A stretch of 54,117 bases of DNA, from assembly GCF_002735645.1 (NCBI RefSeq), contig NZ_PDZG01000030.1, positions 1 to 54,117 on the forward strand, in the 5' to 3' direction. Positions 23,689 through 33,122 of this stretch are shown here, piece after piece. The notes below the pieces were generated by a model. That model ran no database searches. It saw only the letters and a list, made by a program, of their open reading frames with translations, and was not told the DNA's origin. This DNA is from Iodobacter sp. BJB302 (GTDB taxonomy: Bacteria; Pseudomonadota; Gammaproteobacteria; Burkholderiales; Chitinibacteraceae). A program made the position numbers and the translations under genes. Numbering within the stretch: the first letter of the stretch is position 1; the number at the start of each line of letters is the position of its first letter.

Positions 23689-23790
23689 GTCATCCACTAG
23701 TGAATTTATCGGGGATCCAGTTCAGTGCATGATGGATCAATCTATGCAGGCTTTACGGTTTGGATAACCTTACCGTTTATCCCCGATCCA
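23689..23790. repeat. Degenerate inverted repeat related to the 22183 element
   Basis: CGTCATCCACTAG is followed by TTATCGGGGATCCAG (about 23707-23721). The opposite arm TTTATCCCCGATCCAG lies near 23776-23790. It shares the TCGGGGAT core with the element at 22183-22256. It lies between the third NSS gene and the RND pump terminator. Confidence 0.4.
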
Positions 23791-23906
23791 GTAGCACAAG
23801 CTTGTGAGTGCGCTGTGGATAAGTAGCGCAAGTACTTGATCTGTAGGTGGTTTTTTTTGCTGATTAAATTTTAAGCAAGCAAGCTTTCAGGTATGATCAT
23901 AGATAC

Positions 23907-23935
23907 TAAAAAGGCCAGCATCTTTGCTGGCCTTT
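23907..23935 (-). terminator. Intrinsic terminator of the RND pump operon
   Basis: GGCCAGCA-TCTT-TGCTGGCC (23913-23932); read on the minus strand, it is followed by five T. It lies just past the RND stop codon. Confidence 0.85.
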
Positions 23936-23938
23936 CTC

Positions 23939-26900
23939 TTATTTGGCTTTCTGCCAGCGCTTTTGCAAACCATCAAAGCTTAAATACAGTGCTGGGGTGA
24001 TATAGAGGGTAATCAGTTGCGACAGCACTAAGCCGCCGACCACCGCCACGCCCATGGGCTGGCGCAGCTCGGCCCCTGCACCGATACCGATGGCAATGGG
24101 CATGGCCCCCATAATGGCGGCCAGCGTCGTCATCATAATGGGGCGGAATCGTAATAAGCAGGCTTCACGAATCGCGTCCACAGGCGCTTTGCCTTCTTTG
24201 CGCTCAGCCTCCAGCGCAAAGTCGATCATCATAATGGCGTTTTTCTTGACGATACCAATCAGGAGCAAAATCCCGACCATGGCGATAAAGGTGAGCGGCA
24301 GGCCGACCAGATCCAGCGCAATCAGCGCCCCCACGGCTGCCGATGGAATGCCCGCCAGAATGGTCAGCGGGTGAATCCAGCTTTCATACAGCACGCCCAG
24401 AATCACATAAATCACCGCCACAGCCACTAAAATCAGCCAGAGCTGGGTGTTTTGCGATTGCTGGAATACGGCGGCATCCCCGGCAAAAGCACCAAATACT
24501 TTGGATGGCAGCTGGATTTCCTGCTTCAGGGCTTCGATCTTGGCTGCGGCTTCAGACAGCGTTTTACCTTCGGCCATATTAAACGACAGCGTTACCGCAG
24601 GCAGCTGGCCCTGGTGGTTGATGGCGTTATTAGTCATGATGCGCTCGACGCTGGAAAACGCCGAGATCGGCACCAGCACGCCATTATTGCTGCGGGCATA
24701 GAGCTTATTCATCGCCGATTCATCGCGCCGATAATCGTCTTGCAGCTGCATCAGTACCGAGTAACTATCTTGCGGCAGATAAATAGTGCTGATCTCCCGC
24801 TCACCAAATGCGCCATAGAGTGTTTCGCGCAGGTTTTGCATATCCACGCCCAGGGTTTGCGCCTTGTCGCGGTCGATATTTAAGCGGGCTTGCAGGCCGC
24901 GTTTTTCGGTGTCGGAGGTGACTTCGGTAAAGATGGGGTTTTGTCGCATGGCCCGCATCAGTTTTTCAGACCAGTCTCCTAGCTCGCCAGATTGCACGGC
25001 TTGCAGGGTGTACTGGTAACGGCTTTTTGAGCTGCGCGCGCCAATTTTCAAGTTTTGGGTCGGGTTAAAAAATACCGAGATACCGGTAATACCGCTGGTG
25101 TCTTTACGCAGACTGGCTACGGTTTTTTCCATCGAAGCGCGCTGACTGCGTGGCTTGAGGGTAATAAACATCCGGCCACGATTGCCACTGGATAAGCTGG
25201 AAACCACCACGTTTACATTGGGATTTTTTTGGATGCGCTCGGCTACTTCTGTATGTAATTTCAGCATGGCGGGGTAGGCAATATCCTGTGGGCCCTCAGA
25301 GCTGGCCTGAATCTGGCCGATATCTTCTTCGGGGAAAAAGCCCTTGGGCATGGATTGATACAGCCAGCCTGTGAGTACAAAGGTGGCGAGCGCAATGATC
25401 AGCATCAGTTTGCGGCGGCCCAAGCTCCAATCCAGCGTGCGCTGATACGCGCCAAGCACTTTTTGAAAGCCCCGCTCAAAAAAACGGCTCCATGCGGGCA
25501 CATGGGCATCAGGCGCTTCGTGTTTAATATAACGCGCCGCCAGCATTGGGATCAGCGTCAGCGCCACCACGGCGGACACCATAATCGCTAAGGTGACGAC
25601 GGCGGCAAACTCATGGAACAGCAGGCCAATGGTGCCTGGCATAAAGAAAATCGGGATAAACACGGCAATGAGGGACACCGAAATCGATACCACGGTAAAG
25701 CCGACTTCCTGCGCGCCCTGAATGGCGGCTTCCATCGGTTTCATGCCGTTTTCAACGTGGCGCATGATGTTTTCAAGCACCACAATCGCATCATCCACCA
25801 CCAAACCAATGGCAATGGTCAGCCCCATCAGCGAGATATTGTCGAGGCTGTAACCCAGCCAGTGCATCAGTGCAAAGGTGGCAATCAGCGAGATGGGCAG
25901 CGATAAAGCGGGAATCAGCGTGGCTGCCGCCCGGCGTAAAAACAGCAAAATCACCCCCACCACCAGCAGCATGGTCAGCAGCATGGTGAGGTTGACATCG
26001 TGAATGGCTTCGCGCACCGATTGCGATCTGTCGTTTAAAACCTGCACATTTACAGAAGCGGGCATTTGCGATTTAAGCTGTGGCAGGGCGGCTTTAATCG
26101 CATCAACCACGGCCACGGTATTGGCGTCCGACTGGCGCATTACGGCCAGCACGATAGAGCGCTCGCCGTTAATCCAGCTGCCGCTTTTTACGTCTTGCAC
26201 GCTGTCTTCTACCGTGGCGACGTCTGACAGGCGCACCGGTTGTTTATTCTTTTGGGCAACGATTAAGTTGGAAAAATCGGCAGCATTTTTAAGCTGCTCA
26301 TTGGCTTGCAGTGCTAAAACCTGGCGCTTGCCATCAAGCTGGCCAACCGGGCTGTTGGCATTGGCGGATTTAAGCGCTGCGGATAACTCAGCCAGCGTCA
26401 TATCTCTTGCGGCTAATAGCTCCGGGTTAACTTGCACCCGCACGGCAAAGCGTTTTTGCCCGTAAACCGTGACCTGTGCCACGCCATTCAGGGTGGATAG
26501 CGTGGGCGAAATCAGGTTGTCGCCGTAATCGTTCAGCTCGGCGAGGCTCATCGATGGCGAGTTAATCCCCACCATCAGCACCGGTGCATCCGCAGGGTTT
26601 ACTTTGCGGTAGCTTGGCGGGCTGGTCATATCTTTGGGCAGGCTGCGCGATGCGCGGTAGAGCGCGGCTTGCACATCAACGGCGGCATCGTCGATATTGC
26701 GGTTGGCGTCAAATTCCAGCGTCAGCGATACCCGGCCCTGGGTGCTGCTCGAGGTAATGACGGAAAGGCCGGGAATGGTTGAAAATTGCTTTTCAAGCGG
26801 CGTCGCCACTGAGGTGGACATCGTTTCCGGGCTGGCACCAGGCAAGCTGCCAGACACCTCGATGGTGGGCATATTAAAAGAGGGCAGGGCAGAAATCGGC

Positions 26901-26995
26901 AGATTAAACCAAGCGACTACCCCGGCCACCACCACCGCCAGCCACAGAAGTGTCGTTGCGATGGGCTTATTAATGCTGAGTAAGGAGATATTCAT
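23939..26995 (-). CDS. RND-family efflux pump permease (HAE1/MdtBC-like)
   Basis: A 1018-residue inner-membrane RND transporter, a proton-driven drug or amphiphile exporter. The N-terminus MNISLLSINKPIATTLLWLA is typical. TM4 carries the proton-relay motif LTIAIGLVVDDAIVVLENI with paired Asp. A second set of helices follows (LWLILVAVAVIYVILGVLYESW, GIVKKNAIMMIDFALEAER). Two periplasmic loops of about 300 residues are present. The ATG follows AAGGAG at nine bases. The membrane fusion gene lies 67 bases upstream in the same operon. No outer-membrane factor is encoded here. The substrate cannot be read from the sequence. Confidence 0.93.
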   Translation of the reverse strand: MNISLLSINKPIATTLLWLAVVVAGVVAWFNLPISALPSFNMPTIEVSGSLPGASPETMSTSVATPLEKQFSTIPGLSVITSSSTQGRVSLTLEFDANRNIDDAAVDVQAALYRASRSLPKDMTSPPSYRKVNPADAPVLMVGINSPSMSLAELNDYGDNLISPTLSTLNGVAQVTVYGQKRFAVRVQVNPELLAARDMTLAELSAALKSANANSPVGQLDGKRQVLALQANEQLKNAADFSNLIVAQKNKQPVRLSDVATVEDSVQDVKSGSWINGERSIVLAVMRQSDANTVAVVDAIKAALPQLKSQMPASVNVQVLNDRSQSVREAIHDVNLTMLLTMLLVVGVILLFLRRAAATLIPALSLPISLIATFALMHWLGYSLDNISLMGLTIAIGLVVDDAIVVLENIMRHVENGMKPMEAAIQGAQEVGFTVVSISVSLIAVFIPIFFMPGTIGLLFHEFAAVVTLAIMVSAVVALTLIPMLAARYIKHEAPDAHVPAWSRFFERGFQKVLGAYQRTLDWSLGRRKLMLIIALATFVLTGWLYQSMPKGFFPEEDIGQIQASSEGPQDIAYPAMLKLHTEVAERIQKNPNVNVVVSSLSSGNRGRMFITLKPRSQRASMEKTVASLRKDTSGITGISVFFNPTQNLKIGARSSKSRYQYTLQAVQSGELGDWSEKLMRAMRQNPIFTEVTSDTEKRGLQARLNIDRDKAQTLGVDMQNLRETLYGAFGEREISTIYLPQDSYSVLMQLQDDYRRDESAMNKLYARSNNGVLVPISAFSSVERIMTNNAINHQGQLPAVTLSFNMAEGKTLSEAAAKIEALKQEIQLPSKVFGAFAGDAAVFQQSQNTQLWLILVAVAVIYVILGVLYESWIHPLTILAGIPSAAVGALIALDLVGLPLTFIAMVGILLLIGIVKKNAIMMIDFALEAERKEGKAPVDAIREACLLRFRPIMMTTLAAIMGAMPIAIGIGAGAELRQPMGVAVVGGLVLSQLITLYITPALYLSFDGLQKRWQKAK

Positions 26996-27062
26996 TTGAG
27001 CATCTCCTTAGTGAATGAATAAAAGGTGGGGCTGGTTTGGCGCGTGCTTTTTATGTAGATAT

Positions 27063-28178
27063 TCATTTTGCGGCACTGGCGGCAGTTTTGGGTGCGCTTG
27101 CGTCACGCTTTTTGGCTTCGCGAACTTTGCTGCCTTCACGCAGATTTTGCCCGCCTTCTTTCACTACTTTGATATTGCTGCCTATGCCGCTGACCACGGC
27201 GCGCTCGTTTTCAACTTGCAGCAATTCAACCGGAATCGATTTAACCGTCTGATCGGCCTGGATCGCAAAAACAAAGCGATGATCCGGGCCGGTTTGCACC
27301 GCCTGGGTCGGCAAGACCACGGCGTTTTTAAGCGTGCCAGCAGCCACCTGCACAGGTACAAAAGCGCCAGGCCAGAGCAGATTTTTTGGGTTAGAAAATT
27401 CTGCTTTTAAGGCAATCGTGCCCGAGCTTGAGTTAACGGCGTTATCGATAAAGCTCAGCTTGCCCTGCATTTTATTGCCATCAGCTAAGGTGGCACTGAC
27501 TAAAATAGGCTGTGGTGCGTTTTGCAAAAGGCTTAAATCGCGCTCAGGCAGGCTGAAGGCCACGGTAATCGGGTCCAGCTTGCTGATGGTTACCAGCGGA
27601 ATAGCAATACTCGGCTGCACATAGCTGCCGGTATGCACTTCCACCAGACCCGCACGGCCACTGAGCGGCGCTTTGATTTGCGAATAAGATAAATTGATTT
27701 TTGCCGCATCCACCGCCGCACGCTCTGCAGCCAGTGTGGCTTGCAGGGTTTCTAATTTACTTTGGGCATTGTCGAGGGCTGTTTTGGAGATAAAGCTTTG
27801 CAGTGCCAGCTCTTTAGAGCGGGTGTAATCCCGCTCTGCCGCAGCAAGCTGGGCCTGGCTTTGTGCCAGTTTAGCAATGGCTTGGCGCACATTGGCTTCC
27901 TCTGTCCTGGCGTCCAGGCTGAATAAGAGCTGGCCCGCGTGGATCTGATCGCCTTCTTTAAAATGTACTTTACTAATCAGGCCACTTGTTTGTGGGCGTA
28001 CTTCCACCTGATCCAGCGGGCTGACATGGCCCTGGGCGCTTAAATTAAGCGCAATATCGGCAGTCTGCGTTGTGGTGGCCGTTACTTGCTGGGGAGGACG
28101 CTCAGTTTTTTCTTTTGCTGCTTCTTTGCCACAGCCCACAAGAATCAGGGCAATCAGGGTCAGGCTAAATTTAGTCAT
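27063..28178 (-). CDS. Periplasmic membrane fusion lipoprotein of the RND pump
   Basis: A 371-residue HlyD/AcrA-type adaptor. The signal peptide ends in a clear lipobox LVGC (Cys16), so the mature protein is probably anchored in the inner membrane. A split biotinyl-lipoyl domain (VEVRPQTSGLISKVHFKEGD and LSGRAGLVEVHTGSYV) surrounds an alpha-helical hairpin (about 95-150). Beta-barrel and membrane-proximal domains follow. The C-terminus is Lys/Ala-rich. Its ATG overlaps the end of the lplT gene by eight bases, which implies translational coupling. Confidence 0.92.
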   Translation of the reverse strand: MTKFSLTLIALILVGCGKEAAKEKTERPPQQVTATTTQTADIALNLSAQGHVSPLDQVEVRPQTSGLISKVHFKEGDQIHAGQLLFSLDARTEEANVRQAIAKLAQSQAQLAAAERDYTRSKELALQSFISKTALDNAQSKLETLQATLAAERAAVDAAKINLSYSQIKAPLSGRAGLVEVHTGSYVQPSIAIPLVTISKLDPITVAFSLPERDLSLLQNAPQPILVSATLADGNKMQGKLSFIDNAVNSSSGTIALKAEFSNPKNLLWPGAFVPVQVAAGTLKNAVVLPTQAVQTGPDHRFVFAIQADQTVKSIPVELLQVENERAVVSGIGSNIKVVKEGGQNLREGSKVREAKKRDASAPKTAASAAK

Positions 28179-29463
28179 TCATAATTCCAGCACGAACACC
28201 GCGCCGGAATCGTACGGTGATCGCAATCATAGTCAGGGCCACCATCAGGCCAAAGCCGGTGATGATGGCGTACATAGGAGGAATTCCGCTGGCCTGGAAT
28301 TGGTGGGCTACCGCTTTACTCACATTGTCGGTAATGGGATGGCTGAAGTACTTCACCATCATGGCGTGTATGCCCACCATCACCAGAATACCGATATTCT
28401 CATTAAAGTTTTGCACGGCAATTGAGTGCCCTGCACCCATTAGTGTATGCCCCCTGTGTTGCAACATTGCGTTCAATGGCACCACAAAGAAGCCGGACAG
28501 GCAGCCAACAATAAACATCAGAAACGCAGCCAGCCAGGTATTGTGAACAAACAGCATGCCGATCACCATAACGCCCATGGCGATACCAGCAGGTAATACA
28601 CAAAATGCTTTTTTGAGCGGCACATAATGCCCGGCAAGAATGGCGCCTGCCGCAATGCCAAATGCAACAACAGCCACTAGCTGAGTCGCTTGCTCCATGG
28701 AAAAGTTCAACCAGATAATGGCCCAGTTCAATACTACCAGGCGCATGGTGGCCCCCGCCCCCCAAAAGAGTGTGGTTACACCCAGGGATAACTGGCCCTG
28801 AGGGTCTTTCCAAAGTTTGGCTACACAGCCCCAGAATTCTTTAATCAGCGCGACAGGCTGCAGCTGCAGCGGTTTGAGCTCTACATTTAATTTAGGGATG
28901 TAGCAGTTCAGCCATGATGCGGCGAGATAAAGCAAAATAATTGCAGCAATGGCAAAGGTCGCCGGGCTAAAGAAAGCCCCCAGTACGGTACTGTTTAGCC
29001 AGGGGGCAACGTGCGAGCCGGCCAGTAAGCCACCCAGGATGGTGCCAAAGATAATGGCGCTGACGGTTGCGCCTTCCAGCCAGCCATTTGCGGCAACCAG
29101 TTTTTCGTGTGGCAAGTATTCGGTAATGATGCCGTATTTGGCAGGGGAATAGGCTGCAGCGCCAAACCCCACAAGGGCGTAGGCCATAATCGGCGGGATA
29201 CCCACAAGCATGCCAAGGCAGCCAGCCAGCTTGATGCCATTACAAATCATCATGGCCTTGCCCTTGTGCATGGAATCGGCAAAAGAGCCGGCAAAAGGGG
29301 CAAGCACAACATAAGACACTGTAAAGCACCAGAGCAGCATGGATAAATGCCATTCGGGTGAATGTTGCTCTTTTAGTAGCGCAAGGGCCGCAAAGAAGAG
29401 GGCGTTGTCAGCAAGCGCAGATAAAAATTGCGCGCCAAGAATAATGAAAAATCCACGATCCAT
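28171..29463 (-). CDS. lplT: LplT-like lysophospholipid transporter (MFS)
   Basis: A 430-residue major-facilitator protein that matches the LplT family. LplT moves lysophosphatidylethanolamine across the inner membrane for re-acylation by Aas. The start MDRGFFIILGAQFLSALADNALFFAALALL has the family's FxSxxADNA pattern, and about 12 hydrophobic segments follow. In enterobacteria lplT is linked to aas. Here no aas is present, and the gene overlaps the start of the membrane fusion gene of an RND pump, an unusual pairing. First gene of the operon; promoter in the 299-base gap before alr. The ribosome-binding site is weak. Confidence 0.85.
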   Translation of the reverse strand: MDRGFFIILGAQFLSALADNALFFAALALLKEQHSPEWHLSMLLWCFTVSYVVLAPFAGSFADSMHKGKAMMICNGIKLAGCLGMLVGIPPIMAYALVGFGAAAYSPAKYGIITEYLPHEKLVAANGWLEGATVSAIIFGTILGGLLAGSHVAPWLNSTVLGAFFSPATFAIAAIILLYLAASWLNCYIPKLNVELKPLQLQPVALIKEFWGCVAKLWKDPQGQLSLGVTTLFWGAGATMRLVVLNWAIIWLNFSMEQATQLVAVVAFGIAAGAILAGHYVPLKKAFCVLPAGIAMGVMVIGMLFVHNTWLAAFLMFIVGCLSGFFVVPLNAMLQHRGHTLMGAGHSIAVQNFNENIGILVMVGIHAMMVKYFSHPITDNVSKAVAHQFQASGIPPMYAIITGFGLMVALTMIAITVRFRRGVRAGIMND

Positions 29464-29762
29464 CTTGGAACAGTACCCTTTTTTATAGTGTGGGGTTTAT
29501 ATCACGAAACGCAGGCATCCTGCCGGACTTAGGCTGCCGAAGCAAAAAATTGCATGACCGGGATCAGATTTTGCCGGATTTACAGCGTAAACAGCGAGGT
29601 ATTGGTCAATAAACTGGTTAAATGCAGGCCGCTAAGGTGGTTTTTATATCTGCAAGGATTTAAGTACTGCGGCCTGTCATTGTTAAAGCATTGTCGCTTT
29701 TGCGTCTTACATGTAATCAACAAGGTTTATACTCTACGCTTTTCCTTTGCCATGGTTTTGTC

Positions 29763-30836
29763 ATGACCCGCCCGATTCGTGCTGTGATTCATACGGCAGC
29801 ACTTGCTTCTAATTATGCGCATGTAAAAGCATGTGCACCAAATAGTAAAGTTTTTGCCGTTGTTAAAGCGAATGCCTACGGCCATGGCATTGCAAATATG
29901 GCGGCTGCACTGCCCGGTGCAGATGCTTTTGCTACTTTAGAAATGCCTTCTGCGCTGACTTTAAGAGAGTTAGGGGTAAAGCAAGCCATCCTGTTATTAG
30001 AAGGTGTGTTTTCTGCCGCCGAGTTGCAGCTTTGCGCAAAGCACGATTTCTGGCTGTCTGTGCATGATGAGCGCGGCATAGGCTGGCTTGAAAAAACAGA
30101 GTTAAGTCGTCCTGTACATATTTTCTTAAAATTAAATACCGGCATGAACCGGCTTGGTTTTCCTGCCGAAAACGCGCCGGCTTTAGTTGAGCGCCTGCAA
30201 CAATGCAGCAATGTGGCAAGTATTACCCTGATGGCACATTTTGCAACTGCTGATGATCCGGAGCAGGGTGTGGCCGCGCAATGCGCGCGTTTTGATGCGG
30301 CATGCAGCGGGCTGGGGCTGCCTGTTTCTCTTGCTAATTCGGCGGCCTTACTGGCTTATCCGGAAACACAGCGTCAGTGGGTCAGACCTGGCATTGTTTT
30401 ATATGGTTCATCTCCTTTTAGCGGGAAAAGTGCCGCAGAGCTGGGTTTGCAGGCCGCCATGACTCTAAGCGCCGAAGTAATTGCTGTTCAGGAGCTGAAA
30501 GAAGGCGATACCGTCGGATATGGAGCCGGCTTTGTTGCGGCAAGGCCAATGCGAATAGGGATTGTGGCTTGCGGCTACGCCGATGGTTATCCGCGCCACG
30601 CACCTACGGGAACCCCTGCTTTGGTGGATGGCGCGCGCAGCCGGTTGATTGGCCGCGTATCAATGGATATGCTGGCTGTTGATTTAAGCGAATTACCTGG
30701 CTCTGGTGTGGGCAGCGAGGTTGAGCTATGGGGCAAAAACGTGTCTATTGATGATGTTGCCGCTGCGGCGGGCACCATCGGCTATGAGCTGATGTGTGCA
30801 GTTGCGGCCCGGGTGCCTGTATTTGTCGAGTTCTGA
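29763..30836 (+). CDS. alr: Alanine racemase
   Basis: A 357-residue PLP-dependent alanine racemase that makes D-alanine for peptidoglycan. The PLP lysine lies in VFAVVKANAYGHG (Lys34). Other motifs: FLKLNTGMNRLGF, PGIVLYGSSPF, and the catalytic Tyr of DTVGYGAGF near residue 250. RVSMDMLAVDL follows. The ATG at 29763 gives the usual short N-terminus (MTRPIRAVI); an upstream TTG would add 24 residues. No clear Shine-Dalgarno is seen. The 299-base gap to the divergent lplT gene must hold both promoters. Confidence 0.95.
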   Translation: MTRPIRAVIHTAALASNYAHVKACAPNSKVFAVVKANAYGHGIANMAAALPGADAFATLEMPSALTLRELGVKQAILLLEGVFSAAELQLCAKHDFWLSVHDERGIGWLEKTELSRPVHIFLKLNTGMNRLGFPAENAPALVERLQQCSNVASITLMAHFATADDPEQGVAAQCARFDAACSGLGLPVSLANSAALLAYPETQRQWVRPGIVLYGSSPFSGKSAAELGLQAAMTLSAEVIAVQELKEGDTVGYGAGFVAARPMRIGIVACGYADGYPRHAPTGTPALVDGARSRLIGRVSMDMLAVDLSELPGSGVGSEVELWGKNVSIDDVAAAAGTIGYELMCAVAARVPVFVEF

Positions 30837-30864
30837 CCCGGGCTTTAGTTATACCGCAATGAAT

Positions 30865-30914
30865 AAAGGCGCAAACAAAGCTCATAAGTTAGCTTGAGTT
30901 TTGCGCTTTTTTTT
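30865..30914 (+). terminator. Intrinsic terminator after alr
   Basis: AAGGCGCAAA pairs with TTTTGCGCTT. An inner AAGCT/AGCTT stem extends the hairpin, and a run of eight T follows at the end. Confidence 0.8.
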
Positions 30915-31092
30915 CAATTCGATTTATTTCTTTTGAGTGTGTTTGCTTCTTTGTGTTGGTTTTTTGTTGTTCTGTGCACAGAAAGCTAGGCTCGGGGCGG
31001 AGTGTTTAAAACATATATTCATTGATTGTGATGTTTATGCCTAAACAGCATAACAATTCATGAATAAATAATGACTTAAACTGTTTTCTTGC

Positions 31093-31121
31093 TCGAAAAG
31101 ATGGCCGGCTTTCATTACAAT
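31093..31121 (+). promoter_or_regulatory. Candidate sigma70 promoter of lysC
   Basis: TCGAAA (31093-31098) and TACAAT (31116-31121) are separated by 17 bases. The -10 match is good and the -35 moderate. Between it and the gene, AAACCT (31136-31141) can pair with AGGTTT (31153-31158). This would partly hide the AGG of the lysC ribosome-binding site. No lysine riboswitch or leader peptide is recognised. Confidence 0.35.
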
Positions 31122-31163
31122 GATCTTTCCTTTTAAAACCTACCCAAGCAGCAGGTTTGATCC

Positions 31164-32390
31164 ATGGCATTGATTGTCCAGAAATATGGCGGCACCTCGG
31201 TAGGTTCTACCGAGCGGATTAAAAACGTGGCTCGCCGCGTGGCTAAATTCAAAGCAGAAGGGCACGATATTGTCGTTGCTGTTTCTGCGATGTCCGGCGA
31301 AACCAATAAGCTGATCGCACTGGCTAAAGAAATTCAGGCCAACCCGGATCCTCGTGAATTGGATGTCATTGTCTCTACCGGTGAGCAGGTCACTATCGGC
31401 CTACTGGCTATGGCGCTGAAAGAAATCGGCGTTGATGCAGTAAGCTACACCGGTGGTCAGGTCAAGATCCTGACCGACAGCGCGCACACTAAGGCGCGCA
31501 TCCAGCATATTGACGATGGCGGAATGCGCAGCGATTTGGCAGCTGGCAAGGTTGTGATTGTTGCTGGCTTCCAGGGCGTAGACGCACAGGGCAATATCAC
31601 GACCTTAGGCCGTGGTGGCTCCGACACCACCGGTGTGGCGCTTGCCGCAGCACTAAAGGCTGACGAATGCCAGATCTACACTGATGTGGATGGCGTTTAC
31701 ACCACAGACCCGCGCGTAGTGCCAGAGGCACGCAAGCTTTCCACGATTACTTTTGAAGAAATGCTGGAAATGGCCAGCTTAGGCTCAAAGGTATTACAGA
31801 CCCGATCGGTTGAATTTGCCGGTAAATACAATGTGAAGTTACGTGTCTTGTCTTCTTTTGAAGAAGAGGGCGATGGCACGCTGATTACCTTCGAGGAAGA
31901 CAGTAAGATGGAAAAACCCGTTATTTCCGGCATTGCGTTTAACCGTGATGAAGCCCGTATCAATGTGATCGGCGTGCCAGATAAACCGGGCATTGCCTAT
32001 CAAATCTTAGGGCCAGTAGCGGATGCCAATATCGACGTTGATATGATTATCCAAAACGTGGGCCAGGACGGCACAACTGATTTCTCCTTTACCGTGCCTA
32101 AAAATGATCTGGGCCGTGCGATTAAAGTATTAGAAGGCGCACAAAGCCAGATCAGCGCCCGCCAGATCAATGGCGACGATAAGATCTGTAAAGTATCTAT
32201 CGTGGGCGTGGGCATGCGCTCGCATGTGGGCGTGGCGTCAACGATGTTCAGAACGCTGGCCGAAGAAGGGATCAATATTCAGATGATTTCTACTTCTGAG
32301 ATTAAAATCTCAGTTGTGGTGGATGAAAAGTATCTTGAGCTTGCTGTGCGCGTGCTGCATAAGGCGTTTGGTCTGGATATGATTCAGTAA
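31164..32390 (+). CDS. lysC: Aspartate kinase
   Basis: A 408-residue aspartokinase that phosphorylates aspartate, the first step to lysine, threonine, methionine and diaminopimelate. The kinase domain has KYGGTSVGSTERI at the start, VSTGEQVTIGLLAMAL and GRGGSDTTGVALAAAL. Two C-terminal ACT domains follow (about 265-400; NVGQDGTTDFSFTV and GVASTMFRTLAEEGINIQMISTSEIKISVVV). This is the usual monofunctional, feedback-regulated type of betaproteobacteria. ATG with AGG eight bases upstream. It has its own terminator and is followed by the tRNA cluster. Confidence 0.97.
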   Translation: MALIVQKYGGTSVGSTERIKNVARRVAKFKAEGHDIVVAVSAMSGETNKLIALAKEIQANPDPRELDVIVSTGEQVTIGLLAMALKEIGVDAVSYTGGQVKILTDSAHTKARIQHIDDGGMRSDLAAGKVVIVAGFQGVDAQGNITTLGRGGSDTTGVALAAALKADECQIYTDVDGVYTTDPRVVPEARKLSTITFEEMLEMASLGSKVLQTRSVEFAGKYNVKLRVLSSFEEEGDGTLITFEEDSKMEKPVISGIAFNRDEARINVIGVPDKPGIAYQILGPVADANIDVDMIIQNVGQDGTTDFSFTVPKNDLGRAIKVLEGAQSQISARQINGDDKICKVSIVGVGMRSHVGVASTMFRTLAEEGINIQMISTSEIKISVVVDEKYLELAVRVLHKAFGLDMIQ

Positions 32391-32467
32391 AATCAGCTCA
32401 AAATAAAGAATCTGACTCTGTTCCAAAACAATGTTTGCTATGTTTTTGACAGTGATATCTGATTTTT

Positions 32468-32510
32468 TAAAAAGGTGCAGAATTTTTTATTCTGCACCTT
32501 TTTGTTTTTT
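32468..32510 (+). terminator. Strong intrinsic terminator after lysC
   Basis: AAAGGTGCAGAAT pairs with ATTCTGCACCTTT across a T loop (32471-32502), followed by a T-rich tail to 32510. Confidence 0.9.
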
Positions 32511-32597
32511 ATCCTTACAAAACAAATCACTAGCTTTGGATTGATGTAGTGCTGTAAGAAAGTGCTCATAAAACTTAAATTATTTGCAGCTTAGCGG

Positions 32598-32626
32598 TTG
32601 ACGCCCTTCCGGTGTTTGCGTAGTAT
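32598..32626 (+). promoter_or_regulatory. Promoter of the tRNA cluster
   Basis: TTGACG (32598-32603) and TAGTAT (32621-32626) are exactly 17 bases apart. A GC-rich stretch (CGGGTCC) before the expected start fits a stable-RNA, stringently controlled promoter. The first tRNA begins at 32640. Confidence 0.7.
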
Positions 32627-32639
32627 TCGGGTCCTTGAC

Positions 32640-32732
32640 GGAGAGTTGGCCGAGTGGTCGAAGGCACTCCCCTGCTAAGGGAGCATACGGGCAAAACCTG
32701 TATCGAGGGTTCGAATCCCTTGCTCTCCGCCA
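32640..32732 (+). tRNA. tRNA-Ser (GCT anticodon)
   Basis: A 93-base gene with acceptor arms GGAGAG and CTCTCC, discriminator G and encoded CCA. The long variable arm of class II tRNAs is present. The anticodon loop contains GCT, reading AGC/AGT codons. Confidence 0.95.
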
Positions 32733-32740
32733 AGCATGTT

Positions 32741-32817
32741 GCGGCTGTAGCTCAGTTGGATAGAGTATCTGGCTACGAACCAGAGGGTCAGGAGTTCGAA
32801 TCTCTTCAGCCGCACCA
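32741..32817 (+). tRNA. tRNA-Arg (ACG anticodon), copy 1
   Basis: A 77-base gene with acceptor arms GCGGCTG and CAGCCGC, discriminator A, encoded CCA, D arm AGCTCAGTTGGATAGAGT and T arm GGAGTTCGAATCTC. The anticodon loop is CTACGAA, i.e. ACG, normally edited to ICG by TadA to read CGN codons. Confidence 0.95.
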
Positions 32818-32858
32818 TTTATCACTTACCTTTGTGGTGATATATAAGTTTTAAAGAT

Positions 32859-32933
32859 GTTCCCATAGTTTAGCGGTTAGAACACTGCCCTTTCACGGCG
32901 GCGGCCGGGGTTCGATTCCCCGTGGGAACGCCA
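32859..32933 (+). tRNA. tRNA-Glu (TTC anticodon), copy 1
   Basis: A 75-base gene with acceptor arms GTTCCCA/TGGGAAC and encoded GCCA end. The anticodon loop CTTTCAC contains TTC, reading GAA/GAG. Confidence 0.95.
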
Positions 32934-32962
32934 GAATTTGTAAGACGTAAGTTCGGAATATC

Positions 32963-32990
32963 AAGGCCGGCTAAGCCGGTTTTTTTATTT
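32963..32990 (+). terminator. Terminator-like hairpin inside the tRNA array, unit 1
   Basis: CCGGC-TAA-GCCGG (32967-32979) extended by G-T and A-T pairs, followed by TTTTTTTATTTTTT. It lies between two tRNA pairs, so it should lower transcription of the later ones unless read through. Confidence 0.65.
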
Positions 32991-33004
32991 TTTGAACTTG
33001 CAGA

Positions 33005-33081
33005 GCGGCTGTAGCTCAGTTGGATAGAGTATCTGGCTACGAACCAGAGGGTCAGGAGTTCGAATCTCTTCAGCCGCACCA
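33005..33081 (+). tRNA. tRNA-Arg (ACG anticodon), copy 2
   Basis: Identical to copy 1 as read by eye; part of the second 264-base tandem unit. Confidence 0.95.
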
Positions 33082-33122
33082 TTTATCACTTACCTTTGTG
33101 GTGATATATAAGTTTTAAAGAT

